The notes beneath the pieces are model-generated. The model searched no databases. It saw only the letters and a program-made list of their open reading frames with translations, and was not told the DNA's origin. From Synechococcus sp. UW105 (GTDB lineage: Bacteria > Cyanobacteriota > Cyanobacteriia > PCC-6307 > Cyanobiaceae): 64,000 nucleotides of DNA. Shown one piece after another: positions 10,659 through 18,593 of the stretch (within the stretch, counting starts at the first letter, position 1; the number at the start of each line of letters is the position of its first letter). The translations under genes were made by a program, and so were the position numbers. Where the stretch lies: NCBI RefSeq assembly GCF_900473935.1, contig NZ_UCNN01000001.1, positions 25,614 through 89,613 on the forward strand, read 5' to 3'.

Positions 10659-11273
10659 TTATTCCGTAATGCGAATGTCTTCGATTGGTGCAACGCCAGG
10701 CAAATAGATCGATACGGTCTTGACATCTGCAGGCGGTGCTGGGAATTTTGCCCAGACATTGATGCTTGAGTTTGGAGATAGAATGATTGGCATTTTGAAT
10801 CTGCTGGCTACAGGCTTTTTGTTGGCTCTAACGACTAAGTGCTTCTTCTGATTGATGCTGTCGATAATATAAGTGCCGTTGCCGTGTGCGCCTGCAGCCA
10901 ACTGGTAGGCGCAATACCATGCGTAGCACTTCACCAGTGTCTTATCTTCTGCGGATGTATTGGTCATCTTCCAGTAAACATTCAACGTGTTCCCACTTGA
11001 TCGCTTCACGTTTAGAAGAGAAACAACAACTCCTTCAATTTCATAGGGTTCAATGGCCAAAGATTTCTCTGTTTGATTCTGGGGCTTTGTTTCATTGTCT
11101 TCTTCTCCAATGGTCTCCTGAGGTGTTGCGCTTGCCTGCGCCTCTCTTCCCTCTGCGACTGGATCAGCGGGTGCTTGAGTGGTTCCCGTGTTGTTATTGC
11201 AGCTTGCAAGCCCGATTGCAGCTGTTGAGAAGACCACAATGGCAAGGAGGTAAGTTTTCCAGTTTCTCATCAT
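10659..11273 (-). CDS. Lipoprotein of unknown function
   Basis: This 204-residue protein has a lipoprotein signal peptide with lipobox LASC (Cys about residue 25). An acidic, Gln/Thr-rich linker follows, then a beta-rich domain (VVVSLLNVKRSSGNTLNVYWKMTN ...) that resembles Ig-like DUF4352 or telomeric-repeat-type extracellular domains in general design only. It ends with PIEDIRITE. The stop lies just upstream of the OmpA-like gene, so the lipoprotein and the peptidoglycan-binding protein are likely co-expressed. The start may be the second Met (MRNWKTYLL). Confidence 0.78.
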   Translation of the reverse strand: MMRNWKTYLLAIVVFSTAAIGLASCNNNTGTTQAPADPVAEGREAQASATPQETIGEEDNETKPQNQTEKSLAIEPYEIEGVVVSLLNVKRSSGNTLNVYWKMTNTSAEDKTLVKCYAWYCAYQLAAGAHGNGTYIIDSINQKKHLVVRANKKPVASRFKMPIILSPNSSINVWAKFPAPPADVKTVSIYLPGVAPIEDIRITE

Positions 11274-11684
11274 TATTCTGTTTTGATGATGTTGGCGGTT
11301 GATTCCTGATTCTTGTTAGCAGGCTGCAGCGGCCTCTTCAAGGCTGTTTCACATTTTAATATTTACTGATAGCTTCTTGCGCTACGTCTTCGTTTAGAGC
11401 TTTCTCAATTTGTGATTGGCTTCGCAGAAGGAGCAGAAAGGTCATACGAGTATGACTGCGCATGGTTAAACTGTAATGCGAATAGGATTGTCAAGAAGAT
11501 TCGTTTCATTCTTTCCAGAGGTTTCAGTGAATCTACAGACGCCAAATGCATCAACAGGATTGGTGGCAATCATCCCTTTTGACAACATTAGTCATGGCAA
11601 CTGTGTCTATAAATTTAATTTAGATTATTTTATCCATTCTGACTTCTGTTTGATCGCTTCTGATGTGATTTCGTAAGTCAAAAT
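11274..11684. other. AT-rich intergenic region
   Basis: About 400 bp of low-GC DNA lies between the lipoprotein start and the terminator of the first Nif11 peptide gene. A 66-residue frame (11476-11676, plus) exists but has no recognisable start context or protein character. Promoters for the flanking minus-strand lipoprotein gene are expected here. Confidence 0.5.
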
Positions 11685-11713
11685 AAAAGCCCCTTGCCTG
11701 AGCAGGAGCTTTT
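11685..11713 (-). terminator. Rho-independent terminator of the first Nif11 peptide gene
   Basis: AAAAGC (11685-11690) and GCTTTT (11708-11713) enclose an inner CCT/AGG pairing. On the minus strand the hairpin is followed by UUUUAUUUU. It lies 33 bp beyond the stop of the peptide gene. Confidence 0.75.
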
Positions 11714-11745
11714 GAGGCGATGATCCGTATCCTCTACTTGCTGAA

Positions 11746-11997
11746 TTAAGCGCAGCTAAATAGGCTGACGCAGATCGTTTTCGAGCAATATTTGCCGCCT
11801 GCGACGCCTTCTAGCTCATCATCGGAAAGCACTTCAAATCCAGAAACTTTTTTGAGTTCCTCAGCGGAAAACATAAAACCTGCTTCTTTTGCAATGCTAA
11901 TAACGATCTCGGCTGAAGTTGCTGTCTTAAGTTTCTCCTGAAGATCGCTGTTGCCTTTGACTGTGTCCAGGAATGCTTTGAGTTGCTGTTCTGACAT
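11746..11997 (-). CDS. Nif11-leader precursor peptide, prochlorosin-like (ProcA type) 1
   Basis: This 83-residue precursor has a Nif11-type leader (MSEQQLKAFLDTVKGNSDLQ, then KEAGFMFSAEELKK and the acidic LSDDELEGVAGG). The double-glycine cleavage site is followed by the core KYCSKTICVSLFSCA. The core has three Cys plus Ser/Thr residues that a ProcM-like LanM enzyme could dehydrate and cyclise into lanthionine rings. This leader/core design is known from prochlorosins of Prochlorococcus MIT9313 and Synechococcus, where one synthetase serves many scattered precursors. No LanM is in this window, so modification is inferred. The ATG at 11997 is preferred over an upstream TTG because MSExQLKAFL is the shared leader start. 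Confidence 0.88.
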   Translation of the reverse strand: MSEQQLKAFLDTVKGNSDLQEKLKTATSAEIVISIAKEAGFMFSAEELKKVSGFEVLSDDELEGVAGGKYCSKTICVSLFSCA

Positions 11998-12332
11998 GTG
12001 CAATAAGGTCTGGATGATTCTATTGTCGCTTCAGCAAGCAGAGTTGTCAGGCTTAGGTTAAGAAATATTCGCTCCAGTGATGCCCAAGGCCTTCTCCCTT
12101 CTGCGCTGCAGAGCTCCTACCCCCAGAATCGTTGAGTCTGTTTGTATTTGGGTCTTTGTAGCAAAATCTGGCTTGGTCTTGTCTATGAGGTTCATGCATA
12201 TGATGTCACCAGCATGCAGATGCATTTTAAGTATTTCGCCGGTCAGTTGAGAATGCAAAGCTCTGTAGGTTGGAGTCTTGAGTGTATTGTATTAATGCCT
12301 TTGCTTGTTATGGGGAAACGTCAAAGTATCTA
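11998..12332. other. Spacer between Nif11 peptide genes
   Basis: This contains only short frames without Nif11 features (for example 12058-12258 minus). It presumably holds the promoter of the first peptide gene. Confidence 0.5.
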
Positions 12333-12587
12333 CTAGCAATTAAAGCTTAACCGGGTGTTTGCTGCGCATCCAGTTAACTGAACGCAAGTTCCTCCAGACA
12401 GGCTTTCCAGGTCTTCTTCTGATAGGTCGGATTGAGCCTTGGCAATGTCATTGGTAGAGATATTAAATCCCGCTTCTTTTGCAATAGAAATAACAGCATT
12501 GGCATCACTTGCTGCTTTGAGCTTCTCCTGGAGACTGCTGTCTACTTTGACTTCTTCCAGGAAGGCTTTGAGTTGCTCTTCTGACAT
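12333..12587 (-). CDS. Nif11-leader precursor peptide, prochlorosin-like 2
   Basis: This 84-residue precursor has a Nif11 leader (MSEEQLKAFLEEVKVDSSLQ, KEAGFNISTNDIAKAQ, LSEEDLESLSGG) and the core TCVQLTGCAANTRLSFNC after the double glycine. Three Cys and four Ser/Thr permit up to three thioether rings. The leader is close to those of the two neighbouring precursors while the core is unrelated to theirs, the pattern expected of a diversifying prochlorosin family. It is a monocistronic-looking gene with about 330 bp of spacer on its downstream side and 590 bp upstream. Start at the ATG giving MSEEQ. Confidence 0.88.
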   Translation of the reverse strand: MSEEQLKAFLEEVKVDSSLQEKLKAASDANAVISIAKEAGFNISTNDIAKAQSDLSEEDLESLSGGTCVQLTGCAANTRLSFNC

Positions 12588-13177
12588 CAGCAAAAGGGTT
12601 TTTATTCTTCAATTGTCCCTCCTGCAAGAACTATTGTCCGGCTTGAGTGGAGAAGGTTAACAATCCAGCCACTGCCATGGGCGCTGATCGCATTGCCAAA
12701 GGTTTCTCGGCTCTCTGTAAGACCTTTCCTGCCGACATGTAGAGGTGGTGGGGCCTGTCTTAGAGGTCTGTAGGTTGGTGAAATGGCTGGCGGAAGGACC
12801 TCTGATGCGCCTTATGGTTTGTTGTGGATGAGCTTGTGTGACTGGATGACTTTCAAATGGGTTCAACGATTTGCTCGATTAATCTCCTGACTGGCGATTG
12901 GAATACGTGGGTGAGTGAGTACTCGGTGTTGTTCCCTTCAGTATTCATAAGATCACGGTTGTTTCTGTGGACAATGCTGTCCCCGTCTGGGTTACTGTTG
13001 AAGCGGTTGTGAAAGGATACTGCTCGTTTCCAGAATGAGAAAGATGAGTTACCCTAAAAGAGAAATGCTGGCAGGTGTTGGAAGCTAATGTGTGGGTTTA
13101 TGGGCTTGGCTAAAGAAGTGAAAAACTATAATTGCAGGGCGGGCGTGACTCCATCAATATTTATCCATCATTTTGAC
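12588..13177. other. 590-bp spacer between Nif11 peptide genes
   Basis: I find no Nif11 leader or plausible core in this interval on either strand. The short frame at 12657-12866 (minus) ends in a Trp/Cys-rich sequence but has no leader. It may contain the decayed remains of another precursor, but I cannot show that. Confidence 0.45.
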
Positions 13178-13450
13178 TCATGCAAACTCGCATGATGCGT
13201 CTGCAGTGTCTCGAGTTCTGCATGTGTTGCCAGTCTGATCGCATCCCTTGCTTCCGGTGATGACCTCCAGTTCTGCTTCTGAAAGCTCTGTGATGATCGG
13301 GTGATTCAGGTCATCGGAAGAGATTCTGAATCCTGCTTCTTTCGCAACGATCGCAACAGTCTCGCTATTAGTAGCAGCTTTGAGCTTCTCCTGGAGACTG
13401 CTGTCTCCTTTGACTTTTTTCAGGAAGGCTTTGAGTTGTTCTTCTGACAT
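13178..13450 (-). CDS. Nif11-leader precursor peptide, prochlorosin-like 3
   Basis: This 90-residue precursor has the same leader start (MSEEQLKAFLKKVKGDSSLQ) and KEAGFRISSDD, then an acidic segment (ELSEAELEVITGS). The expected Gly-Gly is replaced by Gly-Ser, so the cleavage site is less certain. The predicted core of 23 residues starts KGCDQTGNTC and ends ASCEFA, with Cys at core positions 3, 10 and 20 and five Ser/Thr residues. The leader is shared at the DNA level with precursor 2 (the stretches around 12512-12541 and 13378-13407 are almost identical). Confidence 0.85.
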   Translation of the reverse strand: MSEEQLKAFLKKVKGDSSLQEKLKAATNSETVAIVAKEAGFRISSDDLNHPIITELSEAELEVITGSKGCDQTGNTCRTRDTADASCEFA

Positions 13451-13736
13451 CAGGCTTTAGGTGGATTGCTTTAGTGTTAACAGAGGAATCTAATTCATAC
13501 CTTAGTGATAGTTAGTGGTTGATGTTGCCAGGTATTGAAATCAGATTGCTGGGCTTGTGGACGTGATTGTAGCAATGAAAATTCTCTGAGATTGCAAGAG
13601 ATTTGAGAAAATAGGATTCACAAGTCTAACCGCAAAAGGGGCTTGACATGTAACGATTCGAAGCACATCCTGCCATATTTCTGGACGGCAAACCACCAGC
13701 CACTTCTCAAGCCAATCTTCTCATCTCTCGACCTTC

Positions 13737-15152
13737 TCACCCCCTCTCCACCCCACTCCCGCACTTGGCGCGCTGCCGTTCCAGCTTGCGGCGCATTCGA
13801 GCGGTGATCCCCAGCTCCGCACCACGCCACATTCGGTTCATCTCGCGCGTGAAGTGCGCGGCGAGCTTTGGTGATTCAATCACCAGCAGGGTTTCATCGT
13901 TGGTGTGAGCGGCGGAGGGGCTCCAGTTGAAGGATCCTGTGATCACGGTTTTGTTGTCGATTACGGCAAACTTGTGATGAAGCTTGTCACCGCGTGCCAA
14001 GCGTGGGGTGCCGACAGTCTGGAGGGGATCTTGAAAAGGGTTGTTGCCGGCTTCCAGTTTGCAGAAGCGATCCGGCATGGCCATACCGAGTAGATCCAGC
14101 ACTTCCGAAAAGGGCCGGCTGGCGAAGCCGGGATCAGCCAACAGGCGTACCTTCACGCCTTCATTCACGCGCTGTCGTAAGGCGTCGGTCAGATCCTGGG
14201 CTGAAAACACGAAGACTGCCATATCGATGCTTCGTTGGGCTTTGTTCAGTTCCTGGCCAATCAGTGCAAGGCCGTGCTCGCTGTTTCGTTTGGCATGGGG
14301 AGCGAAGAGCACCTTGATCCTGGCCTCGCCAACATCGACCTGCTCGATCGAGGGAGCGTCTTTGGCGCGCCCAAAGCGGCTGTTCTGTTGTCCTCCGGGG
14401 CCATCCCCCCACATGCGCTCGAACTCCTGGCTGAATAGGGAGGCGAGTTCAGGGCTCTTCACCGTGATCAGATGGTTCACATTGCCTCTGGTGCGGGGGG
14501 CATCGGCGTCTCCATGCAGACCGGAGCTTGTGAAATTGGCGCTGCCGGTGACGACCTGGTTGCGATCGATCACCACGAATTTGTGGTGCATCAGGCCGCT
14601 GCCCTTGCTGCCGTCTTCTGTGTCGTCAATTCGAGGCACAGCTCCTCGCGCAAGAATGGCGATCGCATCCCCCTGTAGGCGCTCCTCCGCGCTGAGCACG
14701 CCATCACCATTGCGATCGGCCAGTCGCTTGAGGCGTTGAAGCCGCTTGCGCTCATGTGGCGTCAGGCCCGCCTCGTGCTGCTGGCTCCAGGCCTTGCTGT
14801 AGTTGTTCTCCAGCACCACTTGGACGCGCACACCACGTTGATGGGCCCTGACGAGGGCATTGGCGATCGCCGGTAGGGATAGCTCTTGAATGGCGACCAG
14901 GCACTCCACTTGGGCTTGATCGATGGCCTCGATCAGTTGCTGCTCGAGGTTGTCACCGTTGCGCCAACGGCCGTTAAGCGGGCTGCGGTAGCGGGCGTCG
15001 TCGCGATGGTTGAAGGAGACCTGAATGTGCTGGAGTTGAGCTAACCCCTTTGTCGGTTCCCCCAGCAGCTCCCCGGCCTGGCTGCAGGATCCACAAAGCA
15101 TTGGCAGCAGCACCAGCAAGATGCGGAGTCCAGGCGGCTGACGTCTGATCAC
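13737..15152 (-). CDS. Exported phospholipase D-like protein with an EF-hand-type insert
   Basis: This 471-residue member of the PLD superfamily has two HKD motifs, HHKFVVID followed by GSANFTSSG (about 189-209) and HHKFAVID followed by GSFNWSPSA in the C-terminal half. Both are intact, so phosphodiesterase activity on a lipid or nucleic acid is plausible. The N-terminus is a signal peptide (LRILLVLLPMLCGSC) that may be a lipoprotein signal, although the lipobox is imperfect. Unusual is DRNGDGVLSAEE (146-157), a complete EF-hand-like calcium loop inserted before the first HKD. The enzyme is therefore likely periplasmic or surface-bound and possibly calcium-dependent (inference). The gene stands alone. 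Confidence 0.9.
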   Translation of the reverse strand: MIRRQPPGLRILLVLLPMLCGSCSQAGELLGEPTKGLAQLQHIQVSFNHRDDARYRSPLNGRWRNGDNLEQQLIEAIDQAQVECLVAIQELSLPAIANALVRAHQRGVRVQVVLENNYSKAWSQQHEAGLTPHERKRLQRLKRLADRNGDGVLSAEERLQGDAIAILARGAVPRIDDTEDGSKGSGLMHHKFVVIDRNQVVTGSANFTSSGLHGDADAPRTRGNVNHLITVKSPELASLFSQEFERMWGDGPGGQQNSRFGRAKDAPSIEQVDVGEARIKVLFAPHAKRNSEHGLALIGQELNKAQRSIDMAVFVFSAQDLTDALRQRVNEGVKVRLLADPGFASRPFSEVLDLLGMAMPDRFCKLEAGNNPFQDPLQTVGTPRLARGDKLHHKFAVIDNKTVITGSFNWSPSAAHTNDETLLVIESPKLAAHFTREMNRMWRGAELGITARMRRKLERQRAKCGSGVERG

Positions 15153-15244
15153 CGATCCTCGCGAGAGCTTGCTCCAGCATTCCCCCGTTTTGTTCTGACT
15201 GCTGTCAGCACTGACATCCCATCTGGTTTGAGCTCAGTTCCGGT

Positions 15245-15433
15245 TCAGTGGGGCATCTCCGCAGTGCGCAGCATGGCCAAAAACCAAAGCGTGCTCAGAA
15301 CGAGAGCCACGCCCACGCCTGCTCCAATACCCACTCGGGCAATGGTGAGTGGCACAACAATTGGAAACGCCATCGCCCCGGCAAGGGGGGTGATGGCGAC
15401 AAACCAACGCAAGCCTGAACGCTCGTTGGTCAT
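15245..15433 (-). CDS. Small conserved membrane protein
   Basis: This 62-residue protein has two hydrophobic helices (WFVAITPLAGAMAFPIVVPLT and the Gly/Val-rich GIGAGVGVALVLSTLWFLAM). The ATG at 15433 gives MTNERSGLRWF. It lies 4 bp downstream of the DUF4912 gene, so the two are probably co-transcribed. I do not know a function; the design is typical of small picocyanobacterial membrane proteins. Confidence 0.7.
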   Translation of the reverse strand: MTNERSGLRWFVAITPLAGAMAFPIVVPLTIARVGIGAGVGVALVLSTLWFLAMLRTAEMPH

Positions 15434-15437
15434 TGGT

Positions 15438-16526
15438 TCAGAACCATTCAACCTGCGCTTCGCTGGCTGGATTGGTGTTGTCTTCCGGAGTGACTCTCTC
15501 AAAGTTGAGGGTGATGTTGCGCTTCTGGGCTCCGTCAGCTGCGGTGGCTTCGATGGGGTAGAGCTGCTTGCCATCCCGGAACGGCACCTGGATGCGGAAG
15601 GTGCCATCGCTTGAGAGGGGCACATCTTCTCCTCCAATGGTGAGACGAGCGGAGGGATCGGTGGCGCCGTAGACGATCAGTTCGGCATCGGCGATGAGCC
15701 AGAAGGAGCGCTGGCGGGGAGCGACTCCACCCAGGCCGGACTCATTGCGACCACTCGCCCAAAGGCCTGCTCCCGAGTCGCTCAAGCCGCGCTGATCGGA
15801 GCTCAGGCCCTGCTGCTCATGGAGCACCTCAGAGCCGACGCGACGGCTGCGGAAATGCGTGGTCGCAGTTTGGTACAGGCGCTCGTGCAGACCACTGTCT
15901 GTGCTCTCGGGAGCGCTAACTGGAGCGGCGGCTGGAATGGTTGCTGGGGTTGCATCCAGGCTGAAGGGAACGAACTGATCCATGATCTGATCGCTCGGGT
16001 GCAGAGCTGGAACGCGCGCCACAGAGGAGAGGGCCAGAGAGATCCAGGTCGAGCCGGCGCGATAGCCCAGCTCAACGCGGTAATCGCGGTCGCAGAGAGG
16101 AACAGGCAAATACCACTCGGTGCTGTGGCTGTCGACAGGAACTTCCTGGAGGGTATGGGGATGGGAGCTGCCATCCTGGATGCCGGTCACGTCGGCTAGG
16201 CGCAGGCTGAGGTGAGCAGCGCCTTCGTTTTGTGCCGCTTTACGGTCGCTGTCTGAGATCTCCCAGAACACATAGGCCCATTGGGGATCACGTGGGAGGA
16301 ACACAACCCGTGTCGTCGTGTCGGAGCGCGTTGCTGCTGTGACGCCTGATTCGATCGACTTTGGCTCACCGCTCTTGCGGTCTTGGCGTTTGGCAATGGC
16401 CGTGACGAGGTCCTGCTTGCTCTTCCTGCTGTAGAGAGTCACGCCCAGATCACTGGCCATCTGGCGCAGTTGACGCAGCGTGAGGCGGGCCAGAGAGGAC
16501 AGTGCTTGCGTCACGGACGGATTCAC
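15438..16526 (-). CDS. DUF4912 domain protein with N-terminal Rho-N/SAP-like segment
   Basis: This 362-residue cyanobacterial protein begins with a helical Rho-termination-factor-N-like segment (LRQLRQMASDLGVTLYSRKSKQDLVTAI). After a linker comes the DUF4912 core, recognised by VFLPRDPQWAYVFWEIS, LRLADVTG and the YLPVPLCDRDYRVELGY strand. A C-terminal beta-sandwich follows (WLIADAELIVYGATDPSARLTIGG ... LSSDGTFRIQVPF). The biochemical role is unknown; the beta-sandwich suggests binding of a ligand or polymer. It sits between cpcG and a small membrane protein on the same strand. Confidence 0.87.
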   Translation of the reverse strand: MNPSVTQALSSLARLTLRQLRQMASDLGVTLYSRKSKQDLVTAIAKRQDRKSGEPKSIESGVTAATRSDTTTRVVFLPRDPQWAYVFWEISDSDRKAAQNEGAAHLSLRLADVTGIQDGSSHPHTLQEVPVDSHSTEWYLPVPLCDRDYRVELGYRAGSTWISLALSSVARVPALHPSDQIMDQFVPFSLDATPATIPAAAPVSAPESTDSGLHERLYQTATTHFRSRRVGSEVLHEQQGLSSDQRGLSDSGAGLWASGRNESGLGGVAPRQRSFWLIADAELIVYGATDPSARLTIGGEDVPLSSDGTFRIQVPFRDGKQLYPIEATAADGAQKRNITLNFERVTPEDNTNPASEAQVEWF

Positions 16527-16629
16527 CCAGGTTTCTTTGGGATCAGTCTGCGTGAAAGAGCTGCATTTCGATCACTAGGGGGTGCTGACGTCAGCATCTT
16601 CTGACTGCTCTGACCTTCCCGTGGCCATG

Positions 16630-16657
16630 AAAAAAGGGGGCTTGATGCCCCCTTTTT
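16630..16657 (-). terminator. Rho-independent terminator downstream of cpcG
   Basis: AAAAAGGGGGC (16631-16641), loop TTGAT and GCCCCCTTTTT (16647-16657) form a perfect 11-bp hairpin with A- and T-tracts on both sides. It can terminate in either direction. It lies 27 bp beyond the cpcG stop and upstream of the DUF4912 gene. Confidence 0.9.
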
Positions 16658-16683
16658 CGCTGTGGTGGTAAGGATTCTGTCGA

Positions 16684-17448
16684 CTAGCGGCCGACGCTGC
16701 GATAGGGGACTTTGGACATGTAGTCCATGTCGGCATTCCCAATTGATGGGGCTGTCCTGATGGCAATCCCCGGCACCCATGCCATGTAATCGGCGGGAGA
16801 GCCTCCGCGCGTGATCTTGGCCCGAGCCGGAATGCTTTTGGATGTGCCTGTGAAGACGATCTGAGGGAAGCCCAGAATGCCGCGGTAGTACTCGTCGTAA
16901 CGAGGGGTGCTGACGTTGAACGGGGTATCACCAAGGTCGCGTCCAGGCAGGATGCGATTGCGTTGGTAGGGAACGGTGTCGTATCCGAAAGCATCCAGGT
17001 ATTCCTGGCTGTCCAAGAGCTCGTCCACCATGCCGACGATGCCTTTGGTGGCGATCACGATGGACCAAGCCAACTCTTCGCCCTTGCCGTTGGTCTTGCG
17101 GCCCAAGACACGCTCAACCAGATGACGAACAACTTTGTAGTTGCTGTTCAGGTTGTAGAAGCTGCGCTGGAAGGTTTCGGACAGCAGCAGGCCACGGATG
17201 AAGTCCCTGACGGTGATCTGACCGTCACGCAGCTGGGACTCAAGATTGACGTCGCGATCGCTCTTGAACGCATGAAAGAAAATCTGGCGGTAACCGCTTT
17301 CGATCACCGTGGTCAGATTGTCTGCATCCATGGCGATGTCCATGGAGTAGGCCCTTGATTCCTCTTCGGACCCGACGCGAATGTTCGGAACACCGGCCCT
17401 CAGAGAATTCTGAGTGATTGGTGCGTACTTAAGAAGAGGGATGGCCAC
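16684..17448 (-). CDS. cpcG: Phycobilisome rod-core linker polypeptide
   Basis: CpcG attaches phycocyanin/phycoerythrin rods to the allophycocyanin core of the phycobilisome on the thylakoid surface. The PBS linker domain (pfam00427) is seen in ESGYRQIFFHAFKSDRD, LRDGQITVRDFIRGLLLSE, FQRSFYNLNSNYKVVRHLVERVLGR and the VDELLDSQEYLDAFG motif. A short C-terminal extension ends in YRSVGR. I choose the GTG at 17448, which gives (M)AIPLLKYAP, the usual start of the family; an ATG at 17466 would add six residues. The perfect hairpin downstream is its terminator. The bilin lyase gene lies about 105 bp upstream on the same strand. Confidence 0.95.
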   Translation of the reverse strand: MAIPLLKYAPITQNSLRAGVPNIRVGSEEESRAYSMDIAMDADNLTTVIESGYRQIFFHAFKSDRDVNLESQLRDGQITVRDFIRGLLLSETFQRSFYNLNSNYKVVRHLVERVLGRKTNGKGEELAWSIVIATKGIVGMVDELLDSQEYLDAFGYDTVPYQRNRILPGRDLGDTPFNVSTPRYDEYYRGILGFPQIVFTGTSKSIPARAKITRGGSPADYMAWVPGIAIRTAPSIGNADMDYMSKVPYRSVGR

Positions 17449-17552
17449 GCGAGCATCAGCGTCCACTGATGGGGATCGTAATTGCAGGTATCAGGAACGA
17501 ATCCCTTCAATCTGAGAACGGATTACAGACCGTAATACTCGCTACAAGCTTG

Positions 17553-18155
17553 CTACCAGCCAAAGGCTGACAGGGCCTGGGATGCGGAGGCTTGGGCCCT
17601 TGGGGCTGATGCGGTTTCGCCCAGGTCTTGCTCTCGGGTCTCGACACAGAACGAGGCGTTGTTCGACAGCCCTTCGACTGTGCTGCTGCGAACGCGCACA
17701 TCCGGGCCGATGAAGCTAAACCGTTCCCACACACGCATGGTTTCGTAGCTCGTTTCGAGGATCAGACCATCCTCGGAATCCATCGCGAACAGAGATGACG
17801 CCGGCGCTTTTTCTGCGTAGCCCATCGTTCTCAGCATCAGTCCGCTGCGACCGTCGTCGCTGGTGGGGATGAGCCCAAACACTGTTTCGCCGTCGTGGCC
17901 CTCCTCGCTTCTGTCCCAAGCCATCGACGCGCTCCAGCGCACATAGCTTCCGCCGATGACCTGACTGGCTTCCTTCCCATGCGCGACCGCTAATTCGCCC
18001 AGGCGGCTATCGCTTGGATCGAGGTCCTCGACAACAATTAGCGATCCACCCGCCTCAGCCCGGCGATGCAGTAGATGGTGAACGCTGCGTTGCGAGCGCC
18101 AGCGACCACAGCTGAGCTGAAAAAAACTGAGGGCATCGGGGATGACAAGGCTCAT
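17553..18155 (-). CDS. CpeS/CpcS-type phycobiliprotein lyase
   Basis: This T-type/S-type lyase of the lipocalin fold attaches phycobilins to Cys residues of phycobiliproteins. The family signature is the FFQLSCGRWRSQRSVHHLLHRRAEAGGS stretch near the N-terminus, followed by VEDLDPSDSRLGELAVAHG and SYVRWSASMAWD. The C-terminal 30 residues (Ala/Gln-rich) are not part of the core fold. Proximity to cpcG supports a role in phycobilisome assembly. Which bilin and which subunit it serves cannot be read from the sequence; CpcS and CpeS subgroups are alternatives. Confidence 0.88.
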   Translation of the reverse strand: MSLVIPDALSFFQLSCGRWRSQRSVHHLLHRRAEAGGSLIVVEDLDPSDSRLGELAVAHGKEASQVIGGSYVRWSASMAWDRSEEGHDGETVFGLIPTSDDGRSGLMLRTMGYAEKAPASSLFAMDSEDGLILETSYETMRVWERFSFIGPDVRVRSSTVEGLSNNASFCVETREQDLGETASAPRAQASASQALSAFGW

Positions 18156-18209
18156 GCTCAGCTCCGAAGGGGACCCAGGGGGTCTTTGGATGTTCGCAGG
18201 CGACCAGGC

Positions 18210-18593
18210 CTACGTGATCTGTTGCCTTGCATTGAAGGCCACAACGGCTTGATCGATCAGTGCGCCCAGGGTCAGTTCCAGCGGAGTGATCCCCAGGGCA
18301 TCCGCAATCGACTCAAGCCGATCAGCCGCTGTCGAGAACTGACGCAGGAGTAGATCGCAAAACTCGGGATCGTTCTTCAGCAGAGGTTGATCCCTGCACC
18401 AACGTTGTTGCTGTGCCAAGGCGGGGATTGGGCCTTTGCATTCAGGCGACGCCATCTGTTGAAAGCTGGCCAGGCAGTGGGCAAGCAGTCGTAGGTGATG
18501 CCGCTCAAGACTCGGCAGCATGGACGCATCGATCTGTTCCACCATTTCCCTTGTGAGAGGGCTTTCTGCGGAGGTGGACGATGGGTCAGTCAT
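18210..18593 (-). CDS. Conserved protein downstream of sufR, unknown function
   Basis: This 127-residue soluble protein is mostly helical, with four Cys (including AHCLAS, SPECKG, RWCRD and EFCDL) and a C-terminal helix IADALGITPLELTLGALIDQAVVAF. The ATG at 18593 overlaps the end of sufR by 8 bp, so translation is probably coupled. Co-transcription with the Fe-S regulator suggests a link to Fe-S or redox control, but I do not recognise the family and the cysteines are not arranged as a known cluster motif. Confidence 0.75.
   Translation of the reverse strand: MTDPSSTSAESPLTREMVEQIDASMLPSLERHHLRLLAHCLASFQQMASPECKGPIPALAQQQRWCRDQPLLKNDPEFCDLLLRQFSTAADRLESIADALGITPLELTLGALIDQAVVAFNARQQIT

Noticed and set aside
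11476..11676. 66-codon plus-strand frame in the AT-rich gap
   Set aside because: No ribosome-binding site, signal, or conserved pattern; the region is non-coding in character.
12657..12866. Minus-strand frame ending in Trp/Cys-rich sequence, considered as a fourth prochlorosin
   Set aside because: There is no Nif11 leader or double glycine upstream.
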